Source: an uncultured Xylophilus sp.
Lineage (GTDB): Bacteria > Pseudomonadota > Gammaproteobacteria > Burkholderiales > Burkholderiaceae_C
Length of the DNA stretch: 64,000 nucleotides
Assembly (NCBI GenBank): GCA_913776965.1
Contig: CAJYQL010000123.1
Location: 39,504-103,503 of the forward strand
Direction of reading: 5' to 3'
Notes under the pieces: model-generated
Told to the model about the DNA's origin: nothing
Seen by the model: the letters and a program-made list of their open reading frames with translations, nothing else
Database searches by the model: none
Shown here: positions 56,819 to 64,000 of the stretch, one piece after another
Numbering within the stretch: position 1 is the stretch's first letter
Layout: each line of letters opens with the position of its first letter
Position numbers and translations under genes: made by a program

Positions 56819-57694
56819 ATGTCCTACATCCTCGATGCCCTGCGCCGCGCCGAAGCCGAACGGGCCCGCGGTGCGATACCCGGCCTGCACACGCCGGCGC
56901 ATCCCTCCCCCGACGCCGCCCTGCCCGGCCCGTCGCTCTGGCGGCGCGCGCTGCCGCCCGTGGCCGCTGCCGCGACCGGTGCCGCGGTGCTCGGCGGTGC
57001 GGCCTGGCTGCTGCTCGACCGGCCGCCGGCCGCGGCCGTGGTGGCGGCATCGTCGTCGGTCGCGCCGGCCGGCGGATCGCCCGCGACGGGGGCGGCCGCA
57101 CCGGTACTGCCGGCGACGACGGCAGGGGCTGGCGCCGCGACCGCTCCGTCGCCCCTGCCGGCTCCGGCTCCGGCGCCGGCGCCGGCGCCCGCCGTAGCGG
57201 CCCCCTCGTTGCCGCCGCCGGTGACTGCCTCGGTCACGCCGGCGCCGAATGCCGTGCCGCGCGCGGCGAACCCGCCGGCCGTCGCGGCGCCCACCCCGCG
57301 GCCGCCGGCAGCGGCCCCGGTGGCTCGCGCGTCCGGTACCCCGACGCCGGCGCCGACGCCCACAGCAGTGTCGCCCGCGGCTGCCACGTCTTCGCTTCCT
57401 GCGTCGGCTTCGGCCCCTGTTCCGGCTCCAGCTGCATCGTCGCCCGCCACCGCGGCCCCGCTTCCGCCGATCCCCGCCGCCAGCGCACTGCCGGCCGACC
57501 TGCGCCAGCGTCTGCCCGCCCTGGCCGTCAGCGGTGCCACCTATTCGGCGAACCCGGCCTACCGGATGGTGATCGTGAACGGCCAGGTGCTGCACGAAGG
57601 CGACGGAGCTGCGCCCGGCGTGACGCTGGAGCGCATCGAGCCGCGCTCGGTGGTGCTGGTGTTCCAGGGGCAGCGCTTCCGCGTCGGCTACTGA
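56819..57694 (+). CDS. gspB: Type II secretion assembly factor GspB
   Basis: 291 residues. The GspB start MSYILDALRRAEAERARGAIPGLH is followed by a membrane segment at 41-62, a long Ala/Pro-rich periplasmic spacer (70-220), and the C-terminal GspB domain (PADLRQRLPALAVSGATYSANPAYRMVIVNGQVLHEGDGAAPGVTLERIEPRSVVLVFQGQRFRVGY). It partners GspA in secretin assembly. The spacer shows strong compositional bias, which is normal for the family. Confidence 0.93.
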   Translation: MSYILDALRRAEAERARGAIPGLHTPAHPSPDAALPGPSLWRRALPPVAAAATGAAVLGGAAWLLLDRPPAAAVVAASSSVAPAGGSPATGAAAPVLPATTAGAGAATAPSPLPAPAPAPAPAPAVAAPSLPPPVTASVTPAPNAVPRAANPPAVAAPTPRPPAAAPVARASGTPTPAPTPTAVSPAAATSSLPASASAPVPAPAASSPATAAPLPPIPAASALPADLRQRLPALAVSGATYSANPAYRMVIVNGQVLHEGDGAAPGVTLERIEPRSVVLVFQGQRFRVGY

Positions 57695-57842
57695 GCCGCC
57701 CGGCTGTCGCCTCCGCACGTCGGAGGGCGTCGCGCGGACTCCTGACTTTCCCGCAGTCGGGGGTTGACACCCACGCGCCGCCGAGGGCCGGCGGTTAATG
57801 TGTGCTATCAACGCCCCCTTTTTTCGTTGTCCGGATACCGCC

Positions 57843-59450
57843 ATGGCCCTGTCCCACCTCCGCATCGGCGCGCGCCTGTCGCTCGCCTTCGCCGCCCTCA
57901 TCCTGCTCACGGTGGCGATCCTGGCCGTGGGCATCTTCCGGCTGCAGTCCGTCGCGACCGAGACCGAAGCGATGATGGCGCGGCCGCTCACCAAGGAGCG
58001 GCTGGTGTCAGACTGGTACCGGACCATCCACACCAGCGTGCGCCGCACCACCGCGATCGCCAAGAGTGCCGACCCGTCGCTCGCCGCCTTCTTCGCCCAG
58101 GAGGCCGCCGAGGCCACCAAGGCCTCCACCGCCCAGCAGGAGCAGCTGCAGGCGCTGCTGGAGACGGCGGAGGAAAAGACGCTGTTCGACGGCCTGCTGC
58201 AGAACCGCAAGCAGTACGTGGCCGCCCGCGACGCGCTGTCGAAGGCCAAGGCCGACGGCCAGGCCGACGAGGCCGAGCGCATCTTCACCGCCGACTTCCA
58301 GCCCGCCGGCGTGCGCTACCTGGGCAGCCTGCAGGCGCTGCTCGACCAGCAGCGCGCCAGCATCAACGCCACCGCCGAGAGCATCCGCGAGGACTTCGTG
58401 CGTGGCCGCACCCAGATGCTGGTGCTGGGCGCGCTGGCGGTGCTGGCGGCCGCCGCGCTCGCCTGGTTCATCACCCGCGGCATCACCACGCCGCTCGACC
58501 GCGCGGTGAGCGCCGCCCGCACCGTGGCCGCCGGCGACCTGACGCTGCGCCTGGACAGCACCGCGCGCGACGAGACCGGCGAACTGCTGCAGGCGATCGA
58601 CACCATGGGCGACCGGCTGCGCGGCACCGTCGGCCAGGTCCGCCAGGGCGCCGACGCGATCGCCGGCGCCTCCAGCGAGATCGCCAGCGGCAACCTGGAC
58701 CTGTCGTCGCGCACCGAGGAGCAGGCCAGCGCCCTGCAGCAGACTGCCGCGACGATGGAGCAGATGACCGCCACCGTACGCCAGAACGCCGAGAACGCCC
58801 GACGCGCCCACCAGCTGGCGCAGTCCACCTCCGACCTTGCGGTGCGCGGCGGCGAGGTGGTGGGCAACGTGGTCGAGACGATGGGCGGCATCCACACCGC
58901 CTCGCGCCGCATCGTGGACATCATCTCGGTGATCGACGGCATCGCGTTCCAGACCAACATCCTGGCGCTCAACGCAGCGGTCGAAGCCGCACGCGCCGGC
59001 GAGCAGGGCCGCGGCTTCGCGGTCGTGGCGTCGGAAGTGCGCACGCTTGCGCAGCGCAGCGCCGCCGCAGCCAAGGAGATCAAGGGCCTGATCGACGATT
59101 CGGTGCAGCGGGTGGATGCCGGCAACGGCCTGGTGGAGGATGCCGGCGCCGTGATGCGCGACGTGGTCGCGGGCGTGCGGCGCATGACCGATCTCGTCGG
59201 CGAGATCACCGCCGCCAGCCAGGAACAGACGCACGGGCTGGAGCAGGTGAACCACGCGGTCGCGCAGATGGATCGGGTGACGCAGCAGAACGCCGCGCTG
59301 GTGGAAGAAGCCGCCGCCGCCGCCGCGTCGCTGGAGACGCAGGCCGCCCGGCTGGTGCAGGCGGTGGCGGTGTTCCGGATCGGCGACGCAGGTGCGGCGT
59401 CGGCGGCTGCCCTTCGGGGCGGCCACGCGCCGCGGCTCGCTGCCGGCTGA
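57843..59450 (+). CDS. Methyl-accepting chemotaxis protein
   Basis: 535 residues from the ATG at 57843. Membrane segments at about 11-31 and 195-215 enclose a four-helix-bundle periplasmic sensor. A HAMP domain follows, then the signalling domain with the highly conserved hairpin tip ([44 protein letters not shown]) and flanking methylation helices. There is no C-terminal CheR-binding pentapeptide. The ligand is unknown; many Comamonadaceae receptors of this type sense organic acids, which would suit the Bug genes nearby. Confidence 0.93.
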   Translation: MALSHLRIGARLSLAFAALILLTVAILAVGIFRLQSVATETEAMMARPLTKERLVSDWYRTIHTSVRRTTAIAKSADPSLAAFFAQEAAEATKASTAQQEQLQALLETAEEKTLFDGLLQNRKQYVAARDALSKAKADGQADEAERIFTADFQPAGVRYLGSLQALLDQQRASINATAESIREDFVRGRTQMLVLGALAVLAAAALAWFITRGITTPLDRAVSAARTVAAGDLTLRLDSTARDETGELLQAIDTMGDRLRGTVGQVRQGADAIAGASSEIASGNLDLSSRTEEQASALQQTAATMEQMTATVRQNAENARRAHQLAQSTSDLAVRGGEVVGNVVETMGGIHTASRRIVDIISVIDGIAFQTNILALNAAVEAARAGEQGRGFAVVASEVRTLAQRSAAAAKEIKGLIDDSVQRVDAGNGLVEDAGAVMRDVVAGVRRMTDLVGEITAASQEQTHGLEQVNHAVAQMDRVTQQNAALVEEAAAAAASLETQAARLVQAVAVFRIGDAGAASAAALRGGHAPRLAAG

Positions 59451-59483
59451 GCGGCCCGGCCCTGCAGGCACGGCCGCGGCGCC

Positions 59484-59747
59484 TCAGCGGTAGAACGCCT
59501 CGACCCGGCCCTTGAGCTTGAGCAGCAGCGGCCGGCCCTTGCGGTCGACCGTCTTGCCGGCGGGGACCTTGATCCAGCCTTCGCCGATGCAGTATTCCTC
59601 CACGTCGCCCCGCTCCTGGCCGTTGAAGCGGATGCCGATGTCGTGCTGGAACACGGCCGCATCGTGGTGCGGGCTGCGCGGATCGGCCGAGAGATGGTCG
59701 GGCAGGGGCGGACGGTCGGGGGCGGTGGGGGTGGAGGCGTCGGTCAT
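59484..59747 (-). CDS. DUF3297 family small protein
   Basis: 87 residues from the ATG at 59747. The family blocks are PLPDHLSADPRSPHHDAAVFQHDIGIRFNG and VEEYCIGEGWIKVPAGKTVDRKGRPLLLKLKGRVEAFY. Homologues are sometimes mislabelled glutathione peroxidase, but no selenocysteine or active Cys motif is present. Function unknown. It stands alone, converging on the chemoreceptor gene. Confidence 0.82.
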   Translation of the reverse strand: MTDASTPTAPDRPPLPDHLSADPRSPHHDAAVFQHDIGIRFNGQERGDVEEYCIGEGWIKVPAGKTVDRKGRPLLLKLKGRVEAFYR

Positions 59748-59786
59748 GCGCGGAATGCTGCGGGCAAAGACCACGATTCTGCCGTG

Positions 59787-60707
59787 TCAGCCCGGGGCAT
59801 CGCGTGCCAGCGCCGCTGTCAGGAAGTCGACGAAGGCCCTGACCCGCGCCGATCGCTGATGGCGCTGGGGATAGACCGCGTAGATGTCGGCATCGGGCGT
59901 GCGCCACTGCGGCAGCACCGGCATCAGCCGACCGCTCGCCAGGTGGCGGGCGATGTCCCACTCCGCGCGCATCAGGATGCCGTGGCCCTCCAGCGCCCAC
60001 AGCACCGCGATCGCGCCGTCGTTGGTCGCGAGGGTGCCGCGGGTCTTGACCGCCTCGGTCTTCTGCGCCGCGCCGCGGCCCTGGCTCAAGCGCCAGACGC
60101 CGTAGGCCTCGTCGCCCTGGCGGATGCCGATGCAGGCATGGCGCACCAGGTCGTGCGGCACCCGGGGCGTGCCGGCGCGCGCCAGGTAGGCCGGCGCCGC
60201 GCAGAGCAGCCGCCGGTTGGCCGCCACGCGGCGCGCCACCACCCGCGACTCGGGCGGCGCGCCGAAGCGGATGCAGACGTCGAACGCGTCCTCGGTCAGC
60301 GCCGGCGGGTTGACCGACAGCTGCAGCTGCACCTCCACCTGCGGATGGCGGCGAGCGAATTTCGAGATCACCGGCGCGACGTGGCTGCGGCCGAAACCCA
60401 GCGTCGCGTTGACCCGCAGCAGGCCACGCGGCTCGGCCTGCGCGCTGCCGAGCAGCTGCGCCAGGTCGTCGATCTCGCCCAGGATGCGGCGCGCGTATTC
60501 CAGCGCCAGCTCGCCTTCGGGCGTGAGGCCCATGCGGCGGGTGCTGCGGTTGACGAGCAGGGTGCCGAGCCGCGCCTCCATCGCCGCGAGCCGCTTGCTG
60601 ACCGCGGGTGTGGTGACGCCCAGTTCGCGCGCTGCGGCGCTCAGGCTGCCCGCGCCGGCGAGCGTGCTGAAGAAGGCCAGATCGGCCGGCTGGAGGGCGG
60701 TACTCAC
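59787..60707 (-). CDS. LysR-family regulator (DmlR-like)
   Basis: 306 residues with winged helix LAFFSTLAGAGSLSAAARELGVTTPAVSKRLAAMEARLG and the inducer-binding domain (NATLGFGRSHVAPVISKFARRHPQVEVQLQLS, FDVCIRFG). It diverges from the tartrate/D-malate dehydrogenase gene, the same arrangement as dmlR-dmlA of E. coli, where DmlR activates on D- or L-malate. It is therefore the probable activator of the dehydrogenase-Bug pair. The 139-bp gap contains no dyad I can defend. Confidence 0.9.
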   Translation of the reverse strand: MSTALQPADLAFFSTLAGAGSLSAAARELGVTTPAVSKRLAAMEARLGTLLVNRSTRRMGLTPEGELALEYARRILGEIDDLAQLLGSAQAEPRGLLRVNATLGFGRSHVAPVISKFARRHPQVEVQLQLSVNPPALTEDAFDVCIRFGAPPESRVVARRVAANRRLLCAAPAYLARAGTPRVPHDLVRHACIGIRQGDEAYGVWRLSQGRGAAQKTEAVKTRGTLATNDGAIAVLWALEGHGILMRAEWDIARHLASGRLMPVLPQWRTPDADIYAVYPQRHQRSARVRAFVDFLTAALARDAPG

Positions 60708-60846
60708 GACGGCGACAGGCCTTTCGATTGTTGACTGCAGGTTAACGACGGCTTGATTTCCGCGCTGTGCAGGAGCGGCTGGCCGATCCTACAGTGGCGC
60801 CTCGACCGCCCTTCCCTCTCGCACCGCGCACCGCCAGGAGACCCGC

Positions 60847-61944
60847 ATGAACCGCCCCTACCGCATCGCCACCATTCCCGGAGACGGGATCGGCAAGGAG
60901 GTCGTGCCCGCGGGGCGCGAAGTGCTGGAGGCCCTCGCCGCGGCCGACCCGGCGCTGCGCTTCGAATTCGAGGATTTCGGCTGGGGCGGCGACTGGTTCC
61001 GCGCCCACGGCGAGATGATGCCGGCCGACGGCCTGGACGCGCTGCGCGACAAGGACGCGATCCTGTTCGGCTCCGCCGGCGACCCGCACATCCCCGACCA
61101 CGTCACGCTCTGGGGCCTGCGGCTGAAGATCTGCCAGGGCTTCGACCAGTACGCCAACGTGCGGCCGACGCGCACCCTGCCGGGCATCGACGGCCCGTTG
61201 AAGCGCTGCGGCCCGCAGGACCTGGACTGGGTGATCGTGCGCGAGAACTCGGAAGGCGAATACGCCGGCGTCGGCGGCCGGGTGCACCAAGGCCATCCGA
61301 TCGAGGCGGCAACCGACGTCAGCATGATGACCCGCGCCGGCGTGGAGCGGATCATGCGCTTCGCCTTCAAGCTGGCGCAGTCGCGGCCCCGCAGGCTGCT
61401 GACCGTCGTCACCAAGAGCAACGCGCAGCGCCACGCGATGGTGATGTGGGACGAGATCGCGGTGCAGGTCGCCAAAGAGTTTCCGGACGTGACCTGGGAC
61501 AAGGAACTGGTCGACGCCGCCACCGCCCGCATGGTCAACCGGCCGGCGACGCTCGACACCATCGTCGCCACCAACCTGCATGCCGATATCCTGAGCGACC
61601 TGGCCGCGGCGCTCGCGGGCAGCCTGGGCATCGCGCCGACCGGCAACATCGATCCGGAACGCCGCTACCCGAGTATGTTCGAGCCGATCCACGGCTCGGC
61701 CTTCGACATCATGGGCCAGGGCCTGGCCAATCCGGTCGGCACCTTCTGGTCGGTGGTGATGCTGCTGGAGCACCTGGGCGAGCACGCCGCCGCGCAGCGC
61801 CTGATGCAGGCGGTGGAGGCGGTCACCGCCGACCCGGCGCTGCACACCCGCGACCTCGGCGGCAGCGCCACCACCGCGCAGGTCACGGCCGCCGTCTGCC
61901 GCCAGCTGGCCGCGGCGCCGGTGCGGCAGCCGCGCGCCGCCTGA
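60847..61944 (+). CDS. dmlA: Tartrate dehydrogenase / D-malate dehydrogenase (decarboxylating)
   Basis: 365 residues of the isopropylmalate/isocitrate dehydrogenase fold: YRIATIPGDGIGKEVVPAG at the N-terminus, DWVIVRENSEGEYAGVGG in place of the isocitrate motif, metal-binding Asp residues in DILSDLAAALAGSLGIAPTGNI, and EPIHGSAFDIMGQGLANPVG. It oxidises D-malate to pyruvate or tartrate to oxaloglycolate with NAD. The following Bug gene (78 bp on) would supply the acid, and the divergent LysR gene would sense it. Confidence 0.92.
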   Translation: MNRPYRIATIPGDGIGKEVVPAGREVLEALAAADPALRFEFEDFGWGGDWFRAHGEMMPADGLDALRDKDAILFGSAGDPHIPDHVTLWGLRLKICQGFDQYANVRPTRTLPGIDGPLKRCGPQDLDWVIVRENSEGEYAGVGGRVHQGHPIEAATDVSMMTRAGVERIMRFAFKLAQSRPRRLLTVVTKSNAQRHAMVMWDEIAVQVAKEFPDVTWDKELVDAATARMVNRPATLDTIVATNLHADILSDLAAALAGSLGIAPTGNIDPERRYPSMFEPIHGSAFDIMGQGLANPVGTFWSVVMLLEHLGEHAAAQRLMQAVEAVTADPALHTRDLGGSATTAQVTAAVCRQLAAAPVRQPRAA

Positions 61945-62022
61945 TCCGACCGGCGCCGCGGGCGCCGCGCAGCCCGGGGCGCCGCCGCCCGGGCGTCCGA
62001 CACCCCTCCAGGAGACATCACC

Positions 62023-63028
62023 ATGGCATCCCCCCCTTTCGCCCCGCCACGCCGGGCGGCGCTTCTTCGTGCGCGCCGCCGCCTGCGGCCTGGCTGGCGT
62101 GGCGCCCTGGGCCGCCGCCCAGACCGCCGGCTGGCCCTCGCGGCCGATCAGCCTGGTCGTGCCCTTCGCGGCCGGCGGCACGACCGACGTGCTGGCGCGG
62201 GCGTTGGCCGACCCGCTCGGACAGGCGCTGGGCCAGCCGGTGATCGTGGAGAGCAAGCCCGGCGCCGGCGCCACGCTCGGCGCCGACTTCGTGGCCAAGG
62301 CCAGGCCCGACGGCTACACGCTGCTGATGGGCGCGGTGCACCACACGATCGCGACCAGCGTCTACAGGAAGCTGCCCTACGACTTCCAGAAAAGCTTCGC
62401 GCCGATCACCACCGTCGCGCTGGTGCCCAACGTGCTGGTGGTGAACGCCGAACGCACGCCGGCGAAGACGGTCGCCGAATTCGTCGCCTTCGCCAAGGCG
62501 TCGCCGACCGAGCTGGCCTACGGCTCCAACGGCAACGGCACCGCGCAGCATCTGATCGGCACGCAGTTCCAGGCGAGCACCGGCACGAAGCTGCTGCACG
62601 TGCCCTACAAGGGCAGCGGCCCGCTCACCACCGACCTGCTCGGCGGCCAGGTGGCGCTGTCGTTCGACACCGTCACGCCGGTGCTGCAGCACATCCAGGC
62701 CGGCAGGCTGCGGCCGCTGGCGGTGACGACGGCGCAGCGCTCCGCGGTGCTGCCGGACGTGCCGACGCTGCAGGAGGCGGGCCTGAAGGGCTTCGACATC
62801 GGCACCTGGTTCGGCGTGCTGGCGCCGGCCGGCACGCCGCCGGAGGTGGTGCAGAAGCTCAACGCCGCGATGGTGAAGATCATCCGCTCGCCCGACTTCG
62901 GCCAGCGCATGCGCGCGATCGGCGCCGACCCGGTCGGCAATTCCCCGCAGGAGATGGCGCGGCAGATCGCCGAGGAAACCGCCAAGTTCGCCACGCTGGT
63001 GCGGGACGGGAAGGTGACGGTCGATTGA
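62023..63028 (+). CDS. Bug-family receptor with a start-proximal poly-C frameshift
   Basis: A clear Bug protein (AQTAGWPSRPISLVVPFAAGGTTDVLARALADPLG, SKPGAGATLGADFVAKARPDGYTLL). The best start, ATG 62023 with ribosome site AGGAGAC, is out of frame because of seven Cs at 62030-62036. With six Cs the signal peptide would read MASPLSPRHAGRRFFVRAAACGLAGVAPWAAA, a normal export leader. As the sequence stands the first in-frame start is a GTG at 62069 with no ribosome site, which would still leave a short signal peptide (319 residues). Phase variation, a natural mutation and a sequencing error are all possible. The ligand is probably the acid used by the dehydrogenase upstream. Confidence 0.85.
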
Positions 63029-63167
63029 TGCGGCCGGAGCGCGGGGCGTTCGCCGGCCCCGCGTGCCGTCACGCGCCGGCGCCTGCCGGGTGCCGGGTGC
63101 CGCACACTGCGGCGTAGCGACCGCTCGGCGAGCAGAACAGGCCACAGCGCCCGTCCCACCTGCACCA

Positions 63168-63190
63168 AATGCTATATATTTTGTAGCATT
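63168..63190. promoter_or_regulatory. AT-rich inverted repeat in a convergent gap
   Basis: AATGCTA-N9-TAGCATT, perfect 7-bp arms around TATATTTTG, in a strongly GC-rich region between two genes that converge. It could be a weak bidirectional terminator, a regulatory remnant, or part of a dispersed repeat. No gene was found in 63029-63236. Confidence 0.35.
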
Positions 63191-63236
63191 GTGTCCCAGC
63201 GCAGTGCCTCGCGCCGCCGACGGTTCGGCTGCGCCT

Positions 63237-64000
63237 TCAGCGTCCCGTCCCCAGATCCGGATGCGCCGCGAACGCCGCCGCCAGCGCATCGACGAATCCC
63301 CGCACCTTGCGGGCGATCTGCCGGCCGGCGGGATACACCGCGTGCAGCGGGATCGCCGGCAGCGGCCAGTCCTGCAGGATCGGCACCAGCGTTCCGGCGC
63401 GCAGGGCCGGCCCGACCACGAATGCCGGCTCCAGCGCGATGCCGGCACCGGCCACGGCGGCCGCCAGCAGCGTCGGGCCGTCGTTGCATTCGAAGCGCGG
63501 CAGCAGTGGCACGCGCAGCGTCGACTCGCCGTGCGGAAAGTGCCAGACCCGCCCCCAGCGCAGCTCGGAAAAATGCAGGCAGGCATGGTCCGCCAGGTCC
63601 GGCGGCGCAGCCGGCGTACCGTGGCGCGCTAGGTAGCCGGGCGACGCGCACACGACCAGCGGCGAGCGGCCGATCGCGCGCGTGACCAGGGTCGGCTCCA
63701 CCGCCAGCGCACCGCGGATCGCCAGGTCGAAGCCCTCCCCCACCAGATCGACCGGCGCGGTGGACAGGCGCAGGTCGACCGACACCCCGGGATGCGCCGC
63801 GAGGTAGCGGGCGACCACCGGCGCCAGGTGCTGTGGCCCCAGGTCGGGCGGCGCCGCGATGCGCAGCCGGCCGACCGCTTCGGTCTGGAAGGCGGTGGCG
63901 GCGCGCTCGGCGCCGCGGATCTGGTCGGTGATGCCGGCGAGCGCGGCCTGGTAGGCCCGCCCCGCTTCGGTCAGCCGGACCGCGCGGGTGGAGCGCTGCA
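63237..64000 (-). CDS. LysR-family regulator (5' end outside window)
   Basis: About 254 residues of the C-terminal part are present. At the window edge the tail of the winged helix is seen (QRSTRAVRLTEAGRAYQAAL), then the linker helix (ITDQIRGAERAATAFQ) and the inducer-binding domain (GRLRIAAPPDLGPQHLAPVVARYLAAHPGVSVDLRL, FDLAIRGALAVEPTLVTRAIG, GAGIALEPAFVVGPALRAGTLV). The frame runs straight through to position 64000. The target genes are unknown and lie beyond the edge. Confidence 0.9.
   Translation of the reverse strand, partial: QRSTRAVRLTEAGRAYQAALAGITDQIRGAERAATAFQTEAVGRLRIAAPPDLGPQHLAPVVARYLAAHPGVSVDLRLSTAPVDLVGEGFDLAIRGALAVEPTLVTRAIGRSPLVVCASPGYLARHGTPAAPPDLADHACLHFSELRWGRVWHFPHGESTLRVPLLPRFECNDGPTLLAAAVAGAGIALEPAFVVGPALRAGTLVPILQDWPLPAIPLHAVYPAGRQIARKVRGFVDALAAAFAAHPDLGTGR

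Noticed and set aside
57160-57460. Simple-sequence GCCGGCGCC-type tract as a non-coding repeat
   Set aside because: It encodes the Ala/Pro periplasmic spacer of GspB, normal for the family.
54674-58288. 1204-codon minus-strand frame
   Set aside because: Low-complexity shadow across the gspA and gspB genes with no recognisable domain.

Overview
The window is a GC-rich bacterial chromosome segment that looks like Burkholderiales, most probably Comamonadaceae. The signs are four Bug-type (tripartite tricarboxylate transporter) receptors, a transketolase-gapA pair, a yybP-ykoY riboswitch in front of mntP, and an ATAGCTGC-N15-GGGCGCTGGAGG intergenic repeat present three times. I found no rRNA, tRNA, CRISPR array, insertion sequence or replication origin.

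Left part (1-14.2 kb). A minus-strand run encodes a flavin 2-hydroxyacid dehydrogenase, a fumarase/aspartase-type lyase, two Bug receptors, a 3-mercaptopyruvate sulfurtransferase and a BisC-like molybdoenzyme (cut by the window edge). An IclR-type regulator diverges from it. A second divergon at 11.8-14.2 kb has an MmgE/PrpD protein and a persulfide-dioxygenase-like metallo-hydrolase. Both divergent promoters carry the same dyad, TGAAA-N4-TTTCA, with outer arms centred on the same axis. I infer one IclR-controlled catabolic regulon, perhaps for a sulfur-containing carboxylate. Between the halves lies lower-GC DNA that is an integron cassette array without an integrase: three attC sites, each matching the front of its own cassette. 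It carries a DUF4303-like protein, an unknown protein and a PD-(D/E)XK nuclease-like protein, and it abuts a vapBC pair.

Centre (14.4-36 kb). This holds mostly housekeeping and stress functions: a phytase-like esterase, aminopeptidase P, a LuxR regulator diverging from a DUF3237-Bug pair, MurU, a membrane protein with a 24-residue companion and a strong terminator, a lipoprotein, a two-component system, SpeD, transketolase-GapA, a large catalase, MaoC, DUF2076 and a DOPA-dioxygenase-like enzyme with its divergent LysR regulator.

37.5-41.3 kb. A TSUP permease gene with two nonsense codons and a frameshifted LysR gene, once probably a divergent pair, flank an AT-richer insert. The insert encodes a 516-residue protein with the His...Cys layout of a permuted papain-like (NlpC/P60-type) peptidase, an effector-like candidate.

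Right part (41.3-64 kb). A GspG-like pseudopilin is coupled to a GGDEF-EAL protein. Then come small stress proteins, a second FtsH-type protease, riboswitch-controlled mntP with an MFS exporter, a 1422-residue CheB-CheR-PAS-kinase-receiver hybrid, GspA-GspB secretion assembly factors, a chemoreceptor and a dmlR-like/tartrate-dehydrogenase/Bug cluster. The last Bug gene has a seven-C tract that puts its best start codon out of frame. A LysR gene runs off the right edge.
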